From Pseudalkalibacillus decolorationis (GTDB lineage: Bacteria > Bacillota > Bacilli > Bacillales > Fictibacillaceae), in NCBI RefSeq assembly GCF_024609785.1, contig NZ_JANHJQ010000012.1, positions 62,001 through 126,000 of the forward strand: DNA of 64,000 nt, in the 5' to 3' direction. The position numbers and the translations under genes are program-made. Positions within the stretch are counted from its first letter, which is position 1, and each line of letters opens with the position of its first letter. The notes below the pieces were generated by a model. The model was not told where the DNA came from and made no database searches. It saw only the letters and a list, made by a program, of their open reading frames with translations. Positions 34,741 to 44,214 of this stretch are shown here, piece after piece.

Positions 34741-35904
34741 ATGGATTCATTTGAGTTTCGTAATCCAACAAAATTGATTTTCGGTGAAGGTAAAATAGAT
34801 TCTTTAGCGACGGAGGTACCACAATACGGAAAAAATGTGTTAGTGGTTTACGGCGGTGGAAGCATTAAAAAAAATGGAATATATGATCAAGTGATGGGAC
34901 AATTGAATAAAATCGGTGCGACGGTTATAGAACTATCAGGAGTTGAACCAAACCCAAGATTAACAACCGTTAAACGCGGGGTCGAACATGTTAAAAAGAA
35001 TAATGTCGAGTTCTTGCTTGCTGTCGGTGGTGGAAGTGTAATCGACTGCACAAAAGCGATTGCCGCAGGAGCTAAATATGATGGCGATCCTTGGGATTTA
35101 ATTACCAAGAAAGCTGAAGTCGAAGAGGCCCTGCCATTTGGAACGGTTTTAACATTGGCTGCTACCGGTTCTGAAATGAATTCAGGTTCAGTCATCACCA
35201 ATTGGGAAACGAAAGAAAAATATGGATGGGGAAGCCCGCTGAATTTCCCTAAATTTTCAATCTTAGATCCAAAAAACACCTACTCGGTTCCAAAGGATCA
35301 AACTGTTTATGGAGCAGTGGATATGATGTCACACGTACTTGAATCCTATTTCCACCCAGCTACAAATACACCGGTACAAGAGCGTATGAGTGAAGGTATT
35401 CTTTCTACTATTATTAAAACAACACCTAAAGTAATTGATGATCTTGAAAATTATGAGCATCGTGAAACCCTGCTTTACAGTGGAACGATGGCATTAAATG
35501 GAGTATTACAAATGGGAGCACGTGGAGACTGGGCGGCACACAATATCGAGCATGCCGTTTCAGCGGTTTACGATATTCCTCATGCCGGAGGACTCGCAAT
35601 TCTTTTTCCGAACTGGATGAAATACAATATTGATTCTGCAGAGAGAAAACTGAAACAGCTAGCTGTAAGAGTCTTTGAGGTAGATCCTTCAGGCAAATCA
35701 GACCGTGACCTAGCATTGGAAGGAATTGAACAACTTCGTACGTTCTGGGCTTCTCTTGGCGCACCAACTCGTCTTGCGGATTATGATATCGATGACTCGA
35801 AACTGGACCTCATTGCGGACCGCGCAATGGCACGTGGTGAGTTCGGAAACTTCCGTACATTGCAAAAAGAGGATGTACTCAAAATATTGCGTATGTCCCT
35901 CTGA
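34741..35904 (+). CDS. yugJ: Iron-containing alcohol (butanol) dehydrogenase, YugJ/YugK-like
   Basis: The product has 387 residues. NAD(P)-binding [13 protein letters not shown] is near residue 97 and [10 protein letters not shown] near 140. The metal-binding histidines occur in [13 protein letters not shown], the [17 protein letters not shown] segment. The family reduces aldehydes to alcohols. B. subtilis has two such paralogues, yugJ and yugK, and only one is present here, so the symbol is tentative. Confidence 0.87.
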   Translation: MDSFEFRNPTKLIFGEGKIDSLATEVPQYGKNVLVVYGGGSIKKNGIYDQVMGQLNKIGATVIELSGVEPNPRLTTVKRGVEHVKKNNVEFLLAVGGGSVIDCTKAIAAGAKYDGDPWDLITKKAEVEEALPFGTVLTLAATGSEMNSGSVITNWETKEKYGWGSPLNFPKFSILDPKNTYSVPKDQTVYGAVDMMSHVLESYFHPATNTPVQERMSEGILSTIIKTTPKVIDDLENYEHRETLLYSGTMALNGVLQMGARGDWAAHNIEHAVSAVYDIPHAGGLAILFPNWMKYNIDSAERKLKQLAVRVFEVDPSGKSDRDLALEGIEQLRTFWASLGAPTRLADYDIDDSKLDLIADRAMARGEFGNFRTLQKEDVLKILRMSL

Positions 35905-35997
35905 TCAAGCAATAAAATATGAATACAGCAGCTCATAGATTTTTCGGGAAACGATGGGATTGTAGCCAATTTTCTAAAAAGAATGGAGGGGTTTTGT

Positions 35998-37644
35998 TTG
36001 GAGCTTTCAGGATTTAGAAGTATGTGGGCTAACCTATGGAGGATGCATTATCAAGCAAAAGATCTAATGACGTTTTCGTTCATTAATAATGGGGAAGCCG
36101 GTGGGAATTCGAAATCAACGGAACAAACGGTAAATGATCAAAAAGATCCCAAACCTTCGTATGAAAAACGCCAACTGATTGGATTAATCCTTGGGCCACT
36201 ATTATTCGCTATTACGATGTTGTTTTTCAAGCCTGAAGGATTGTCAGATGAAGCGTTAGCGATTCTTGCAAGTACGATTTGGATTGCTACTTGGTGGATT
36301 ACTGAGGCGATTCCAATCCCTGCAACCTCTTTACTTCCACTTATTTTGTTTCCGCTTACAGGAGGATTAACGGGTGACTTAACAGCCTCGGCATACGGTG
36401 ACAACACGATTTTCTTATTTATGGGTGGGTTTCTCATCGCCTTAACGATGCAAAAATGGAATTTGCATAAACGGATCGCCCTTTTTATTATTGCTGCGAT
36501 TGGGACAAGTACAGAACGAATCATTCTCGGTTTCATGGTTGCGACCGGATTCCTTTCTATGTGGATTTCCAACACGGCAACAGCAATGATGATGGTTCCA
36601 ATCGGGATGGCTGTCATTTATCAAGCTTCTGAACAATTGAAGAAGGAAGGCAAAGAAAAGTTTGATGTTGAGAACTTTAATTTCGGAAAAGCGATTATGC
36701 TTGGAATTGCCTACAGTGCATCTATCGGAGGCCTCGCGACGTTAATTGGTACACCACCGAACACGATTTTCGCAGCCGTCGTTAAGAAAACCTATGATAT
36801 TACAATCTCATTTGCTGGCTGGATGATGTTCGGCGTTCCAATCGCCATCATTCTTTTAACGCTTACGTGGTTTTATCTTGTAAAAGTAGCATTTCCAATG
36901 AAAATACGAGAACTGCCTGGTGGAAAAGCCGTGATCAAGAATGAACAAAAAACATTAGGTGCAATGTCACCAGAAGAAAAGATCATCTTAACGGTGTTCA
37001 CCTTGACCGCACTCGCATGGATTTCACGATCCTTTATTCTTGTAAATCTAAACGAAAACATAAACGATACGATTATTGCGATGACAGCTGCTATTATTTT
37101 GTTTTTAATCCCTTCTGTCAGTAAAAAGGGAGAATTTTTACTTGATTGGGAAACAGCTAAAGGCTTACCATGGGGGATTCTGTTACTCTTTGGTGCAGGG
37201 CTTGCCATTGCCTCAGGGTTCCAGGAGTCAGGACTAGACGAATGGATCGGCTCACAACTGACGATTCTAGAAGGCATCAACTTCTTTTTAATCCTTATAA
37301 TTGTTGTTACACTTGTTATTTTCTTGACGGAAATTACGTCGAACACAGCAACAGCGACCATGATGTATCCGATTATGGCTTCACTAGCTGCAGCGCTTTC
37401 TGTTCATCCATATAGCTTAATGATTGGAGCCGGCGTTGCTGCAAGCTGTGCGTTCATGCTTCCAGTAGCGACACCCCCGAACGCTGTTGTATTCGGATCA
37501 GGTTATTTACGGATTCCAGATATGGCACGTGCAGGGTTTTGGTTGAATTTAATTTCAATAGTGATCGTGACATTGGCGATCTATTTCTACCTCCCTGCTG
37601 TTTGGGGTATCGACCTTACAAGTTTTCCAGATAAATTCAAGTAA
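35998..37644 (+). CDS. SLC13/DASS-family Na+/dicarboxylate symporter (SdcS-like)
   Basis: The product has 548 residues from the TTG at 35998, eight bases after GGAGGGG; the ATG at 35983 overlaps that ribosome site. About 12 membrane segments. Family motifs: IATWWITEAIPIPATSLLP, FMVATGFLSMWISNTATAMM, GGLATLIGTPPNTIF (first SNT/TPP site) and EITSNTATATMMYP with LPVATPPNAVVFGSG (second). Close to the Staphylococcus SdcS carrier of succinate, malate and fumarate. Confidence 0.88.
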   Translation: MELSGFRSMWANLWRMHYQAKDLMTFSFINNGEAGGNSKSTEQTVNDQKDPKPSYEKRQLIGLILGPLLFAITMLFFKPEGLSDEALAILASTIWIATWWITEAIPIPATSLLPLILFPLTGGLTGDLTASAYGDNTIFLFMGGFLIALTMQKWNLHKRIALFIIAAIGTSTERIILGFMVATGFLSMWISNTATAMMMVPIGMAVIYQASEQLKKEGKEKFDVENFNFGKAIMLGIAYSASIGGLATLIGTPPNTIFAAVVKKTYDITISFAGWMMFGVPIAIILLTLTWFYLVKVAFPMKIRELPGGKAVIKNEQKTLGAMSPEEKIILTVFTLTALAWISRSFILVNLNENINDTIIAMTAAIILFLIPSVSKKGEFLLDWETAKGLPWGILLLFGAGLAIASGFQESGLDEWIGSQLTILEGINFFLILIIVVTLVIFLTEITSNTATATMMYPIMASLAAALSVHPYSLMIGAGVAASCAFMLPVATPPNAVVFGSGYLRIPDMARAGFWLNLISIVIVTLAIYFYLPAVWGIDLTSFPDKFK

Positions 37645-37698
37645 TGTTTCAGTGACGAAAGACGAAAGGTGGATCACACTTTTTGTCTTTCCTTTTTA

Positions 37699-37857
37699 AC
37701 ACGTTAAGAAAGTATAAAAGTTTGCGGCATGGATGTAATGTCCAGCTTCAGCGCCCAACCACTTGGATCACTTCAGTCCTCCTGCGGCGGCAACAGCCTC
37801 CTCGTCGGTCTTCCAGTGACCTTCGTGGCTAAGCAGGGCGCTTGCGCTTTTCTTAGA
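37699..37857 (+). repeat. Repeat family B copy 2
   Basis: AACACGTTAAGAAAGTATAA, then GATGTAATGTCCAGCTTC and finally GCAGGGCGCTTGCGCTTTTC. Its reading frame happens to join the MFS gene downstream, but the gene's own start is at 37879. Confidence 0.85.
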
Positions 37858-37878
37858 AGTTTGGAAGGAGTGACAGCA

Positions 37879-39069
37879 ATGGACCCTGAACAAGATCAAA
37901 CACGCTATACACCATCACATTCGGAATTTTGGCGGGTTTCAATAGCATTTATGTTCGCTTCACTCCTGATTTTTTCAACCCTATATGCCTTTCAGCCACT
38001 ATTACCGGTATTTGTAAAAGAATTTCATGTATCTGTAACAGCATCGAGCTTGCTCGTTTCGTCCTCTGTTGTAACGATGATCATTGGGCTTTTTGTACTT
38101 GGATTTTTAGCAGATCGTTATGGAAGATTAACAATTATGCGGGTCTCCCTAGTATTGACCGTACTTCCATTGATGGTTATCCCGCTGATGAATTCGTTTG
38201 AATGGATTATCGTTCTGCGTCTGATCCAGGGATTTTTTATCGCGGGAATACCGGCAGCGGCAATGGGATACCTAGGAGAGGAAATAGAAGCCAAACACCT
38301 CGGAGTGGCAATGACCTTATACATTTCAAGTAATGCGCTAGGCGGAATGGGAGGACGTGTGGTGTCGGGCTACTTAACCGACCTGTGGAGCTGGCAAACG
38401 ACCTTTTTTGCTTTATCTGGTTTTGGTGTTCTTGCTACACTTCTTTTTATAGTTTTACTACCGAAAGAACGTTTTTTTCGAAAGGAATCCCAATCCATCC
38501 GAACAGACCTCCGAGGAATGTTTGTTCATTTTAAAAGTAAAACCATGCTCTCACTGTTTTTGATGGGTCTCTTATTGCAAGTCGTCTTTACTGCAATATG
38601 GACGTACCTACCCTTCTATCTACATGAGGATCCGTTCAATTGGCCGCTGAAATGGATCTCCTTTACGTATTTTGCTTATGGCCTTGGTGTGATTGGCCCG
38701 CCACTTGCTGGAAAAATATCAAATCAATTTGGTTTGCCAGTTGTGATGTTAGGCGGATTGATGATATTGGCAATTGGCACATGGTTAACGGTCCTGCCAC
38801 TAATTCCATTTGTTTTGTTGGGGCTCGCGATGATCTGTTCAGGATTCTTTGTCGCCCATTCGATGGCAGCCGCACTCGTCAGTAAAGCAGCAACCCATCA
38901 TAGGAGCGGTGCATCGAGCTTTTATTTAATCAATTATTATGTCGGCGTCGCAATCGGAAGTACAGCAGTCGGAAAGCTGTGGGATCACTATTCCTGGATC
39001 GGCGTCATCAGCACAAGCTTCATCTTTCTTCTGGTCGTCTTTTTCCTTCCTGTTTTTAAAAAGTTGTGA
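37879..39069 (+). CDS. MFS transporter (YybF/YgaY-like)
   Basis: The product has 396 residues with 12 membrane segments. The ATG at 37879 has AGGAG eight bases upstream; a longer frame from 37729 is repeat sequence. The MFS loop motif GFLADRYGRL is near residue 75. Substrate unknown; similar carriers are drug or metabolite exporters. It lies between an SLC13 gene and pgi. Confidence 0.86.
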   Translation: MDPEQDQTRYTPSHSEFWRVSIAFMFASLLIFSTLYAFQPLLPVFVKEFHVSVTASSLLVSSSVVTMIIGLFVLGFLADRYGRLTIMRVSLVLTVLPLMVIPLMNSFEWIIVLRLIQGFFIAGIPAAAMGYLGEEIEAKHLGVAMTLYISSNALGGMGGRVVSGYLTDLWSWQTTFFALSGFGVLATLLFIVLLPKERFFRKESQSIRTDLRGMFVHFKSKTMLSLFLMGLLLQVVFTAIWTYLPFYLHEDPFNWPLKWISFTYFAYGLGVIGPPLAGKISNQFGLPVVMLGGLMILAIGTWLTVLPLIPFVLLGLAMICSGFFVAHSMAAALVSKAATHHRSGASSFYLINYYVGVAIGSTAVGKLWDHYSWIGVISTSFIFLLVVFFLPVFKKL

Positions 39070-39208
39070 AGCAGATTCCTGGTGATACTATTTGTACTGA
39101 AGAAAAATTAATTTGCGATGTATTCGCTTACATAAAATAAGTCGCTTGATTTCGATATTTTATTTCGATAAAGTGGGGAGAGAATAGGCTATGAGATGGA
39201 GGAATACG

Positions 39209-40555
39209 ATGTCTTCACTAACTTTTGATTATACAAAAGCACTTTCGTTTGTCGGTCAGCATGAGATTGATCAGCTGAAAGATCAGATTGAAACGGCTCA
39301 CCATGCGTTACATAACGGGACAGGAGCGGGGAGCGAATACATTGGCTGGGTCGACCTACCTGAAAATTACGACCGAGAAGAATTCGAACGTATTCAAAAA
39401 TCAGCAACAAAGATCCAATCCGATTCTGATGTATTACTAGTAATTGGGATTGGTGGTTCCTATCTGGGGGCTCGCGCTGCATTAGAAATGCTTAACCACT
39501 CGTTTTATAATATGCTTGAGAAAAACGATCGCGAAACGCCACAGGTTATTTTTGTCGGTCACCATATGAGCTCCACTTATATTCAAGAGTTATTTGATGT
39601 TTTAGAGAATAAGGATGTCTCGATCAATGTTATTTCTAAATCAGGAACAACAACAGAACCAGCAATCGCCTTCCGGATTTTCCGTGCATTTTTAGAAGAA
39701 AAATACGGTAAAAGCGAGGCAAGGAAACGCATTTATGCAACGACCGATCGTGAGAAAGGCGCACTCAAAACACTCGCCAATGAAGAAGGCTACGAGACCT
39801 TTGTTATCCCAGATGATGTTGGTGGACGATATTCGGTGTTGACCGCAGTAGGCTTACTGCCAATCGCAACAACTAGAGTCAACATTGAAGAAATGATGAA
39901 GGGTGCAGCAGATGCTCGAAAACGATATAGCTCAGCGAACCTTTCTGAAAACGAAGCTTATCAGTATGCGGCTATGCGAAATGTTCTTTATAACAAAGGT
40001 AAAACCATAGAGTTAATGGTCAACTACGAACCAGCACTTCACTATGTCGCCGAGTGGTGGAAACAGCTTTACGGTGAAAGTGAAGGGAAAGACAACAAAG
40101 GAATCTTCCCTGCGTCAGCTGATTTTTCAAGCGACCTTCATTCACTTGGTCAGTATGTCCAGGAAGGACGACGTGACCTATTTGAAACGATCCTGAATGT
40201 AGAAAAGCCAAGAAAAGAAGTTACGATTAAGGAAGATGAAGGGAACTTGGATAAATTAAACTTTTTATCAGGGAAAACGATGGATTTCGTAAATAAAAAG
40301 GCATCTGAAGGAACGTTACTCGCCCATAGTGATGGTGGAGTGCCCAATCTCATCATTAACATTCCAGAGTTAAACGCTTATCACTTTGGCTACATGGTTT
40401 ATTTCTTTGAAAAAGCCTGCGCCATTAGTGGCTATATTCTCGGCGTAAATCCATTCAATCAACCCGGTGTTGAAGCGTACAAGAAAAATATGTTCGCTCT
40501 GCTTGGGAAACCAGGTTTTGAAGAACTGGGCGAAACACTTAAAAAACGCCTATAA
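39209..40555 (+). CDS. pgi: Glucose-6-phosphate isomerase
   Basis: The product has 448 residues from the ATG at 39209, six bases after GGAGG. Signatures: [16 protein letters not shown] (near 75), [13 protein letters not shown] (near 140), [16 protein letters not shown] and [15 protein letters not shown]-like [14 protein letters not shown]. It interconverts glucose-6-phosphate and fructose-6-phosphate. Length matches the Bacillus enzyme. Confidence 0.96.
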   Translation: MSSLTFDYTKALSFVGQHEIDQLKDQIETAHHALHNGTGAGSEYIGWVDLPENYDREEFERIQKSATKIQSDSDVLLVIGIGGSYLGARAALEMLNHSFYNMLEKNDRETPQVIFVGHHMSSTYIQELFDVLENKDVSINVISKSGTTTEPAIAFRIFRAFLEEKYGKSEARKRIYATTDREKGALKTLANEEGYETFVIPDDVGGRYSVLTAVGLLPIATTRVNIEEMMKGAADARKRYSSANLSENEAYQYAAMRNVLYNKGKTIELMVNYEPALHYVAEWWKQLYGESEGKDNKGIFPASADFSSDLHSLGQYVQEGRRDLFETILNVEKPRKEVTIKEDEGNLDKLNFLSGKTMDFVNKKASEGTLLAHSDGGVPNLIINIPELNAYHFGYMVYFFEKACAISGYILGVNPFNQPGVEAYKKNMFALLGKPGFEELGETLKKRL

Positions 40556-40598
40556 GAAGGAAACACTTCACGAGTATAACGTCAAATGGATCCATGCA

Positions 40599-40754
40599 TA
40601 AGAAAAGCGCAAACGCCCTGGTTAGCCCCGAAGGTCACTGGAAGGCCAATGAGGAGGCTGTCGCCGCCGCAGGAGGACTGAAGTGATCAAGGGGTTGGGC
40701 GCTGGAGCTAGACATTATCTATGCATCCGATTTTTATACTTTCTTAACTTGTAA
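40599..40754 (-). repeat. Repeat family B copy 3 (inverted)
   Basis: Reading the minus strand gives GAAAGTATAAAAATCGGATG, CATAGATAATGTCTAGCTCC and CAGGGCGTTTGCGCTTTTCT at the end. It directly abuts an inverted family A copy, sharing the GTTAAGAAAGTATAAAA start. Confidence 0.85.
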
Positions 40755-40843
40755 AGAAAACTTGGCTAGCGCCAAGCCTTAGCGCTGGTGATCGCCTTAC
40801 TTGAACTTATACTATAGAAAGTATTTTTATACTTTCTTAACGT
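40752..40843 (-). repeat. Repeat family A copy 3 (inverted)
   Basis: The plus strand reads AAAGAAAACTTGGCTAGCGC at one end and ATACTATAGAAAGTAT and ACTTTCTTAACGT at the other, the reverse of the copy at 25763. Together with the B copy it fills most of the pgi-yugN gap. Confidence 0.85.
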
Positions 40844-40889
40844 GGAGCAAAAATCCCCCGATTTACTGATTTCGGGGGATTTTTGCTCC
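40844..40889 (+). terminator. Strong terminator in the pgi-yugN gap
   Basis: Perfect arms GGAGCAAAAATCCCCCGA and TCGGGGGATTTTTGCTCC surround a 10-base loop. The A-rich and T-rich parts inside the arms make it usable in either direction. Confidence 0.75.
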
Positions 40890-40985
40890 TTCTAAAGTTA
40901 TTAGTGTTCGAGATTTCTCTTTTTTTCATGAAAATCGTGGGAAGTGGACACGCTATGACTAAGTATGTATGAAAGGAGAAACGCC

Positions 40986-41390
40986 ATGAAAGAAATCGTA
41001 TCGAAACTAGAGGGAGAAGAGTATGAACTAAATGAACTCGAATACACTTTAAAGCCACTTGGATATGATATTGGCGGTGGTTGGGAGTATGATCACGGTT
41101 CCTTTGATTATAAGTTAGATGACGATGAAGGCTATATGTATTTGCGTGTTCCTTTTAAAGCGATAAAAGGTGAGTTAGAACGGCCTGGGTGTATAGTTGA
41201 GATCCAATCTCCATATTTACTGCACCACGTATACCAGATTGGGCTTGATGACAATGTTACAGCCGGAAATACAAGCGCAACATTGAACCAATTCTCAGAA
41301 CCGCAAGATGCGGACGGATCCATTGATGAGAAATGGGTAGAAGCTGGTGAAAAGCTAGTTCGTGAACTGGAAGATCAGCTTTTAGCTTAA
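40986..41390 (+). CDS. yugN: YugN-family protein
   Basis: The product has 134 residues from the ATG at 40986, seven bases after AAGGAG. Recognised by LGYDIGGGWEYDHGSFDYKL, YLRVPFKAIKGELE and the overall length of YugN. Acidic cytosolic protein of unknown function. Its stop overlaps the stop of convergent yugO by three bases. Confidence 0.88.
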   Translation: MKEIVSKLEGEEYELNELEYTLKPLGYDIGGGWEYDHGSFDYKLDDDEGYMYLRVPFKAIKGELERPGCIVEIQSPYLLHHVYQIGLDDNVTAGNTSATLNQFSEPQDADGSIDEKWVEAGEKLVRELEDQLLA

Positions 41391-42142
41391 TCAAGGTACT
41401 CGAAAAGTGTATTTCCAATAATATTTGATGCTTGAATGATCGTATCTGCACCAGCACGTTTGGCATTTTCATAATGAGTTGGAGTTAGGATTTCAACAAT
41501 AACCTGAACAAGGGGTGAACACCCTTTTAGAGCGACTAATGTTAAAATCGAGTCCATATCTGATCGTTCCTCGCTCAGCTCGGAATTTGCAGTAATGATC
41601 ACGTAACGTGCAGAACGTACGTTAGCTTTTGCGAGTGTTGCATCTTCATAAGGCTTTCCATTAATAAAATGGATCGCACCATTATGAAGAGGGTTTGTGT
41701 TCAATGTTCGATCAACTAAGACGATATCTAGCTCAGGCTGCTCACTTTGAAATTGATTAATCAATACTTTTGATCGTTCATTCCACCCAATCACAACAAC
41801 GTGACCCTCATCCGTATAATTCACATTTCCTTCAACGAGGCGGGATTGGCGTTGTATTGTATAGCTGGCAACCTGTGAGAACAAGTATGTAATAAAAGTT
41901 GTGCCTATAAAAACCATCAAGATCGTAAGAACTTTCCCCGGCACGGTTTTTGGAACAAAGTCACCATATCCAATAGTCGCAATCGTAACAACAGCCCAAT
42001 AAATCCCATCTAACACATTAGTGATGTTATTAGGCTCAAGAACATGAATGATTGTACCAAACAAAAATAGCACCGTAAGGACAATGATGAACAATCTTAT
42101 AAGTGCTGGAAGTCGTAAATAGTATAAAGAAAGGGTCTTCAT
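41387..42142 (-). CDS. yugO: YugO-type potassium channel, shorter than usual
   Basis: The product has 251 residues. Two membrane helices flank the pore with selectivity filter TIGYGD (near residue 58), then an RCK/TrkA-N domain (VVVIGWNERSKVLI, VLVDR). It ends at GNTLFEYLD, lacking the TrkA-C part found in the roughly 330-residue YugO of B. subtilis, where this channel serves K+ release and biofilm signalling. The end overlaps the convergent yugN stop. Confidence 0.86.
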   Translation of the reverse strand: MKTLSLYYLRLPALIRLFIIVLTVLFLFGTIIHVLEPNNITNVLDGIYWAVVTIATIGYGDFVPKTVPGKVLTILMVFIGTTFITYLFSQVASYTIQRQSRLVEGNVNYTDEGHVVVIGWNERSKVLINQFQSEQPELDIVLVDRTLNTNPLHNGAIHFINGKPYEDATLAKANVRSARYVIITANSELSEERSDMDSILTLVALKGCSPLVQVIVEILTPTHYENAKRAGADTIIQASNIIGNTLFEYLD

Positions 42143-42230
42143 AATTGGATCACCTTTTTAAATAAGTTATGTCATCCTTACAGTATAACCAGATCTTATC
42201 TGTTAGAAACGTTGGAAAGGAGGGGAGATA

Positions 42231-42539
42231 ATGCGACGAAAACCGTTTGGTGTATACATTGTCAATTTATTTATGGGAATTATCGAAGCACTCATATTAC
42301 TGAGAATAATTTTAAAATTATTTGGGGCTAATCCCTACACCCCGTTCGTCCAATGGATCTACAACTTCACGATGCCATTGCTCTCTCCATTTCGAAACAT
42401 CTTTCCATCTCCAATCTTTATGGACCGTTATGAATTGGAGTTAACCAGTATCTTTGCCCTGATCGTTTATGGAATCCTATCGTACTTCCTTGTCCAATTT
42501 TTTCTGATGTTAAATTCCGGAAATGATCCGAAAAGGTAG
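42231..42539 (+). CDS. YggT-family membrane protein
   Basis: The product has 102 residues with GGAGGGGAG before its ATG. Two helices (VNLFMGIIEALILLRIILKL and IFALIVYGILSYFLVQFFL) flank the YggT-type motif NPYTPFVQWIYNFTMPLLSP. Such proteins are linked to osmotic stress or cell division in other bacteria. It is divergent from yugO. Confidence 0.82.
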   Translation: MRRKPFGVYIVNLFMGIIEALILLRIILKLFGANPYTPFVQWIYNFTMPLLSPFRNIFPSPIFMDRYELELTSIFALIVYGILSYFLVQFFLMLNSGNDPKR

Positions 42540-42574
42540 CGAAGTTGGTTTCTGGCTTCTCCTTCAAAAAAAGT

Positions 42575-42601
42575 TCCCTGCACTATTTATAAGTACAGGG
42601 A
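42575..42601 (+). terminator. Hairpin after the YggT-like gene
   Basis: TCCCTG(C)ACT pairs with AGT(A)CAGGGA, but the following T run is weak. Confidence 0.45.
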
Positions 42602-42755
42602 TTCCTGTTCAAGGTAATTATTTTGTTTAGAGTAATTCTTGAGCTTGAAGTAATACTTTCTCCCCGTTCATGGTTCCATAGTATAATGAATTAATAATGT
42701 CCACCGTCTGTAAAAGTTATAAGTTTAGAAGTAGTACCAGCAGCTTTTTAGTATT

Positions 42756-42869
42756 AAGCAAGGTGATCCGGTTAATAAGCTTGTAAGAATTCGATATGCA
42801 AATGAGGAACCTTTACAATATGAGACTGCTTATTTACTATGGTCAAGAACACCTCATGGAACAACTTGA
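42756..42869 (+). pseudogene. Remnant of a GntR-family regulator (UTRA domain)
   Basis: One frame reads KQGDPVNKLVRIRYANEEPL followed by QYETAYLLW and a stop, matching the middle of the UTRA ligand domain of GntR/HutC regulators (KGDPVxKLxRLRYANxEPxxxETxY). The DNA-binding part and the C-terminus are missing. It lies 74 bases before a YdjC deacetylase gene, so it may be the lost regulator of that gene. The rest of 42602-42943 has no gene. Confidence 0.65.
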
Positions 42870-42943
42870 GTTGATCGGGCAAACTTTGTAATTGAGAGAA
42901 ACTATACTTAACTTAATGTTCTTTTCAAAAAGGAGCTATGTAA

Positions 42944-43651
42944 ATGATTCAATTACTAGTGAATGCAGATGATTTCGGGTTTTCAAGAGGGGTAAACTAC
43001 GGCATTGTCGATGCTCATCGGTTCGGGATCGTTAATTCAACAACAATGCTCGTTAACATGCCAGGTACTGAACAGGCGGTTGAACTAGCAAAGCAATACA
43101 AAACGCTTAGAGTGGGGATTCATTTAACCTTGACTTGTGGAATAGCTGTTTCAAAAAATGTTCCCACCTTAACGACTGAGGATGGATCCTTTAAAATGAG
43201 GAAACATCTACAAGAGGATTTGACGGAAAAGTTAACTGATATAGAGAAAGAATGGGAGGCACAAATTCAGCGATTTTATCAAATGGGACTAACGCCAACA
43301 CATTTTGACAGTCACCATCATGTTCATGCACAACCAGAACTTCTTCCAGTCGTACGAAACTTATCAAAAAGATTTGAACTACCGGTTCGAAACGTATTTG
43401 GAGATCAAGAACTAGACATCAATAGACTTACAGATGTTTTCTTATCGGATTTTTATAACGAAAATGTCGGCCCATACTATTTTGATAAATTGGAAGAAAA
43501 AATGGAAGACGGGGTTTCAGTTGAAGTTATGTGCCACCCAGCTTATGTGGATTACTTTCTAAATAAAAACTCATCCTATTCTGAGAAAAGGATCGATGAG
43601 TTGAATGTTCTTACCACCACAAAATTACCAAAGGGCTTTCAATTGGTTTAA
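42944..43651 (+). CDS. YdjC/ChbG-type carbohydrate deacetylase
   Basis: The product has 235 residues. Metal and catalytic motifs are NADDFG (residues 7-12), GIHLTL and HFDSHHHVHAQPE. The family removes acetyl groups from chitooligosaccharides or related sugars. AAAGGAGC precedes the ATG. No other chitobiose genes are adjacent. Confidence 0.87.
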   Translation: MIQLLVNADDFGFSRGVNYGIVDAHRFGIVNSTTMLVNMPGTEQAVELAKQYKTLRVGIHLTLTCGIAVSKNVPTLTTEDGSFKMRKHLQEDLTEKLTDIEKEWEAQIQRFYQMGLTPTHFDSHHHVHAQPELLPVVRNLSKRFELPVRNVFGDQELDINRLTDVFLSDFYNENVGPYYFDKLEEKMEDGVSVEVMCHPAYVDYFLNKNSSYSEKRIDELNVLTTTKLPKGFQLV

Positions 43652-43677
43652 GCTTGGCAATGATCGTTAATATAAAC

Positions 43678-43707
43678 TTGTCAAAACAAATGAGCATATG
43701 CTATACT
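43678..43707 (+). promoter_or_regulatory. Promoter of the tRNA-Ala gene
   Basis: TTGTCA (43678-43683) and TATACT (43702-43707), each 5 of 6 to consensus, are 18 bases apart. Transcription would start about 22 bases before the tRNA. Confidence 0.65.
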
Positions 43708-43735
43708 TTTTTCTGTTAACAAAGCTTTTTGGAAT

Positions 43736-43812
43736 GGGGCATTAGCTCAGCTTGGGAGAGCGCTTCGCTGGCAGCGAAGAGGTCAGCGGTTCGAGCCCGC
43801 TATGCTCCACCA
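43736..43812 (+). tRNA. tRNA-Ala (anticodon GGC)
   Basis: The acceptor stem GGGGCAT pairs with ATGCTCC and the 3' CCA is encoded. The anticodon arm CTTCG-CTGGCAG-CGAAG places GGC at 43770-43772. The T arm contains GGTTCGAGCCC. It is a solitary tRNA gene with its own promoter and terminator. Confidence 0.96.
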
Positions 43813-43836
43813 TACATATAATATCGCAACCTTTTC

Positions 43837-43880
43837 AACGTCTTTATTACGTGAAGTAAAACGTAATAAGGCGTTTTTTA
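43837..43880 (+). terminator. tRNA-Ala terminator
   Basis: AACGTCTTTATTACGT pairs with ACGTAATAAGGCGTT, followed by TTTTTATTTT. The stretch from here to 44214 has no gene that I can support. Confidence 0.82.
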
Positions 43881-44214
43881 TTTTCCTTTTTTAGAGACTA
43901 CGTCTTAATTGATTATTGAAAGGGTAACCTAAAGCTGTTTTGATCTGTTCAAAAGAAGTGAAAGGTTTTCGTGGTATGGGGGAAAACGTTTGTGGTTAAA
44001 TTATCTAATTTTATTAATTGCGTTTTTGTATTCTAGACACTTACATGGAACCTTTCCAACAGGCTATGCATATGATAAAACGATGCATAGTCTTTTATGA
44101 TGCAGAATACAAGATTTTCTAGATGTGGACAAGTATCAAGAATTTTGTCCACTATTTAAATTTTTATAGGAACTCGGTCATTCAGTTAATGAAATGAGAA
44201 AGGTTGTGTATAGA

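Noticed and set aside
37729-37878. N-terminal extension of the MFS transporter
   Set aside because: The extension is repeat family B read in frame; a proper ribosome site precedes the ATG at 37879.
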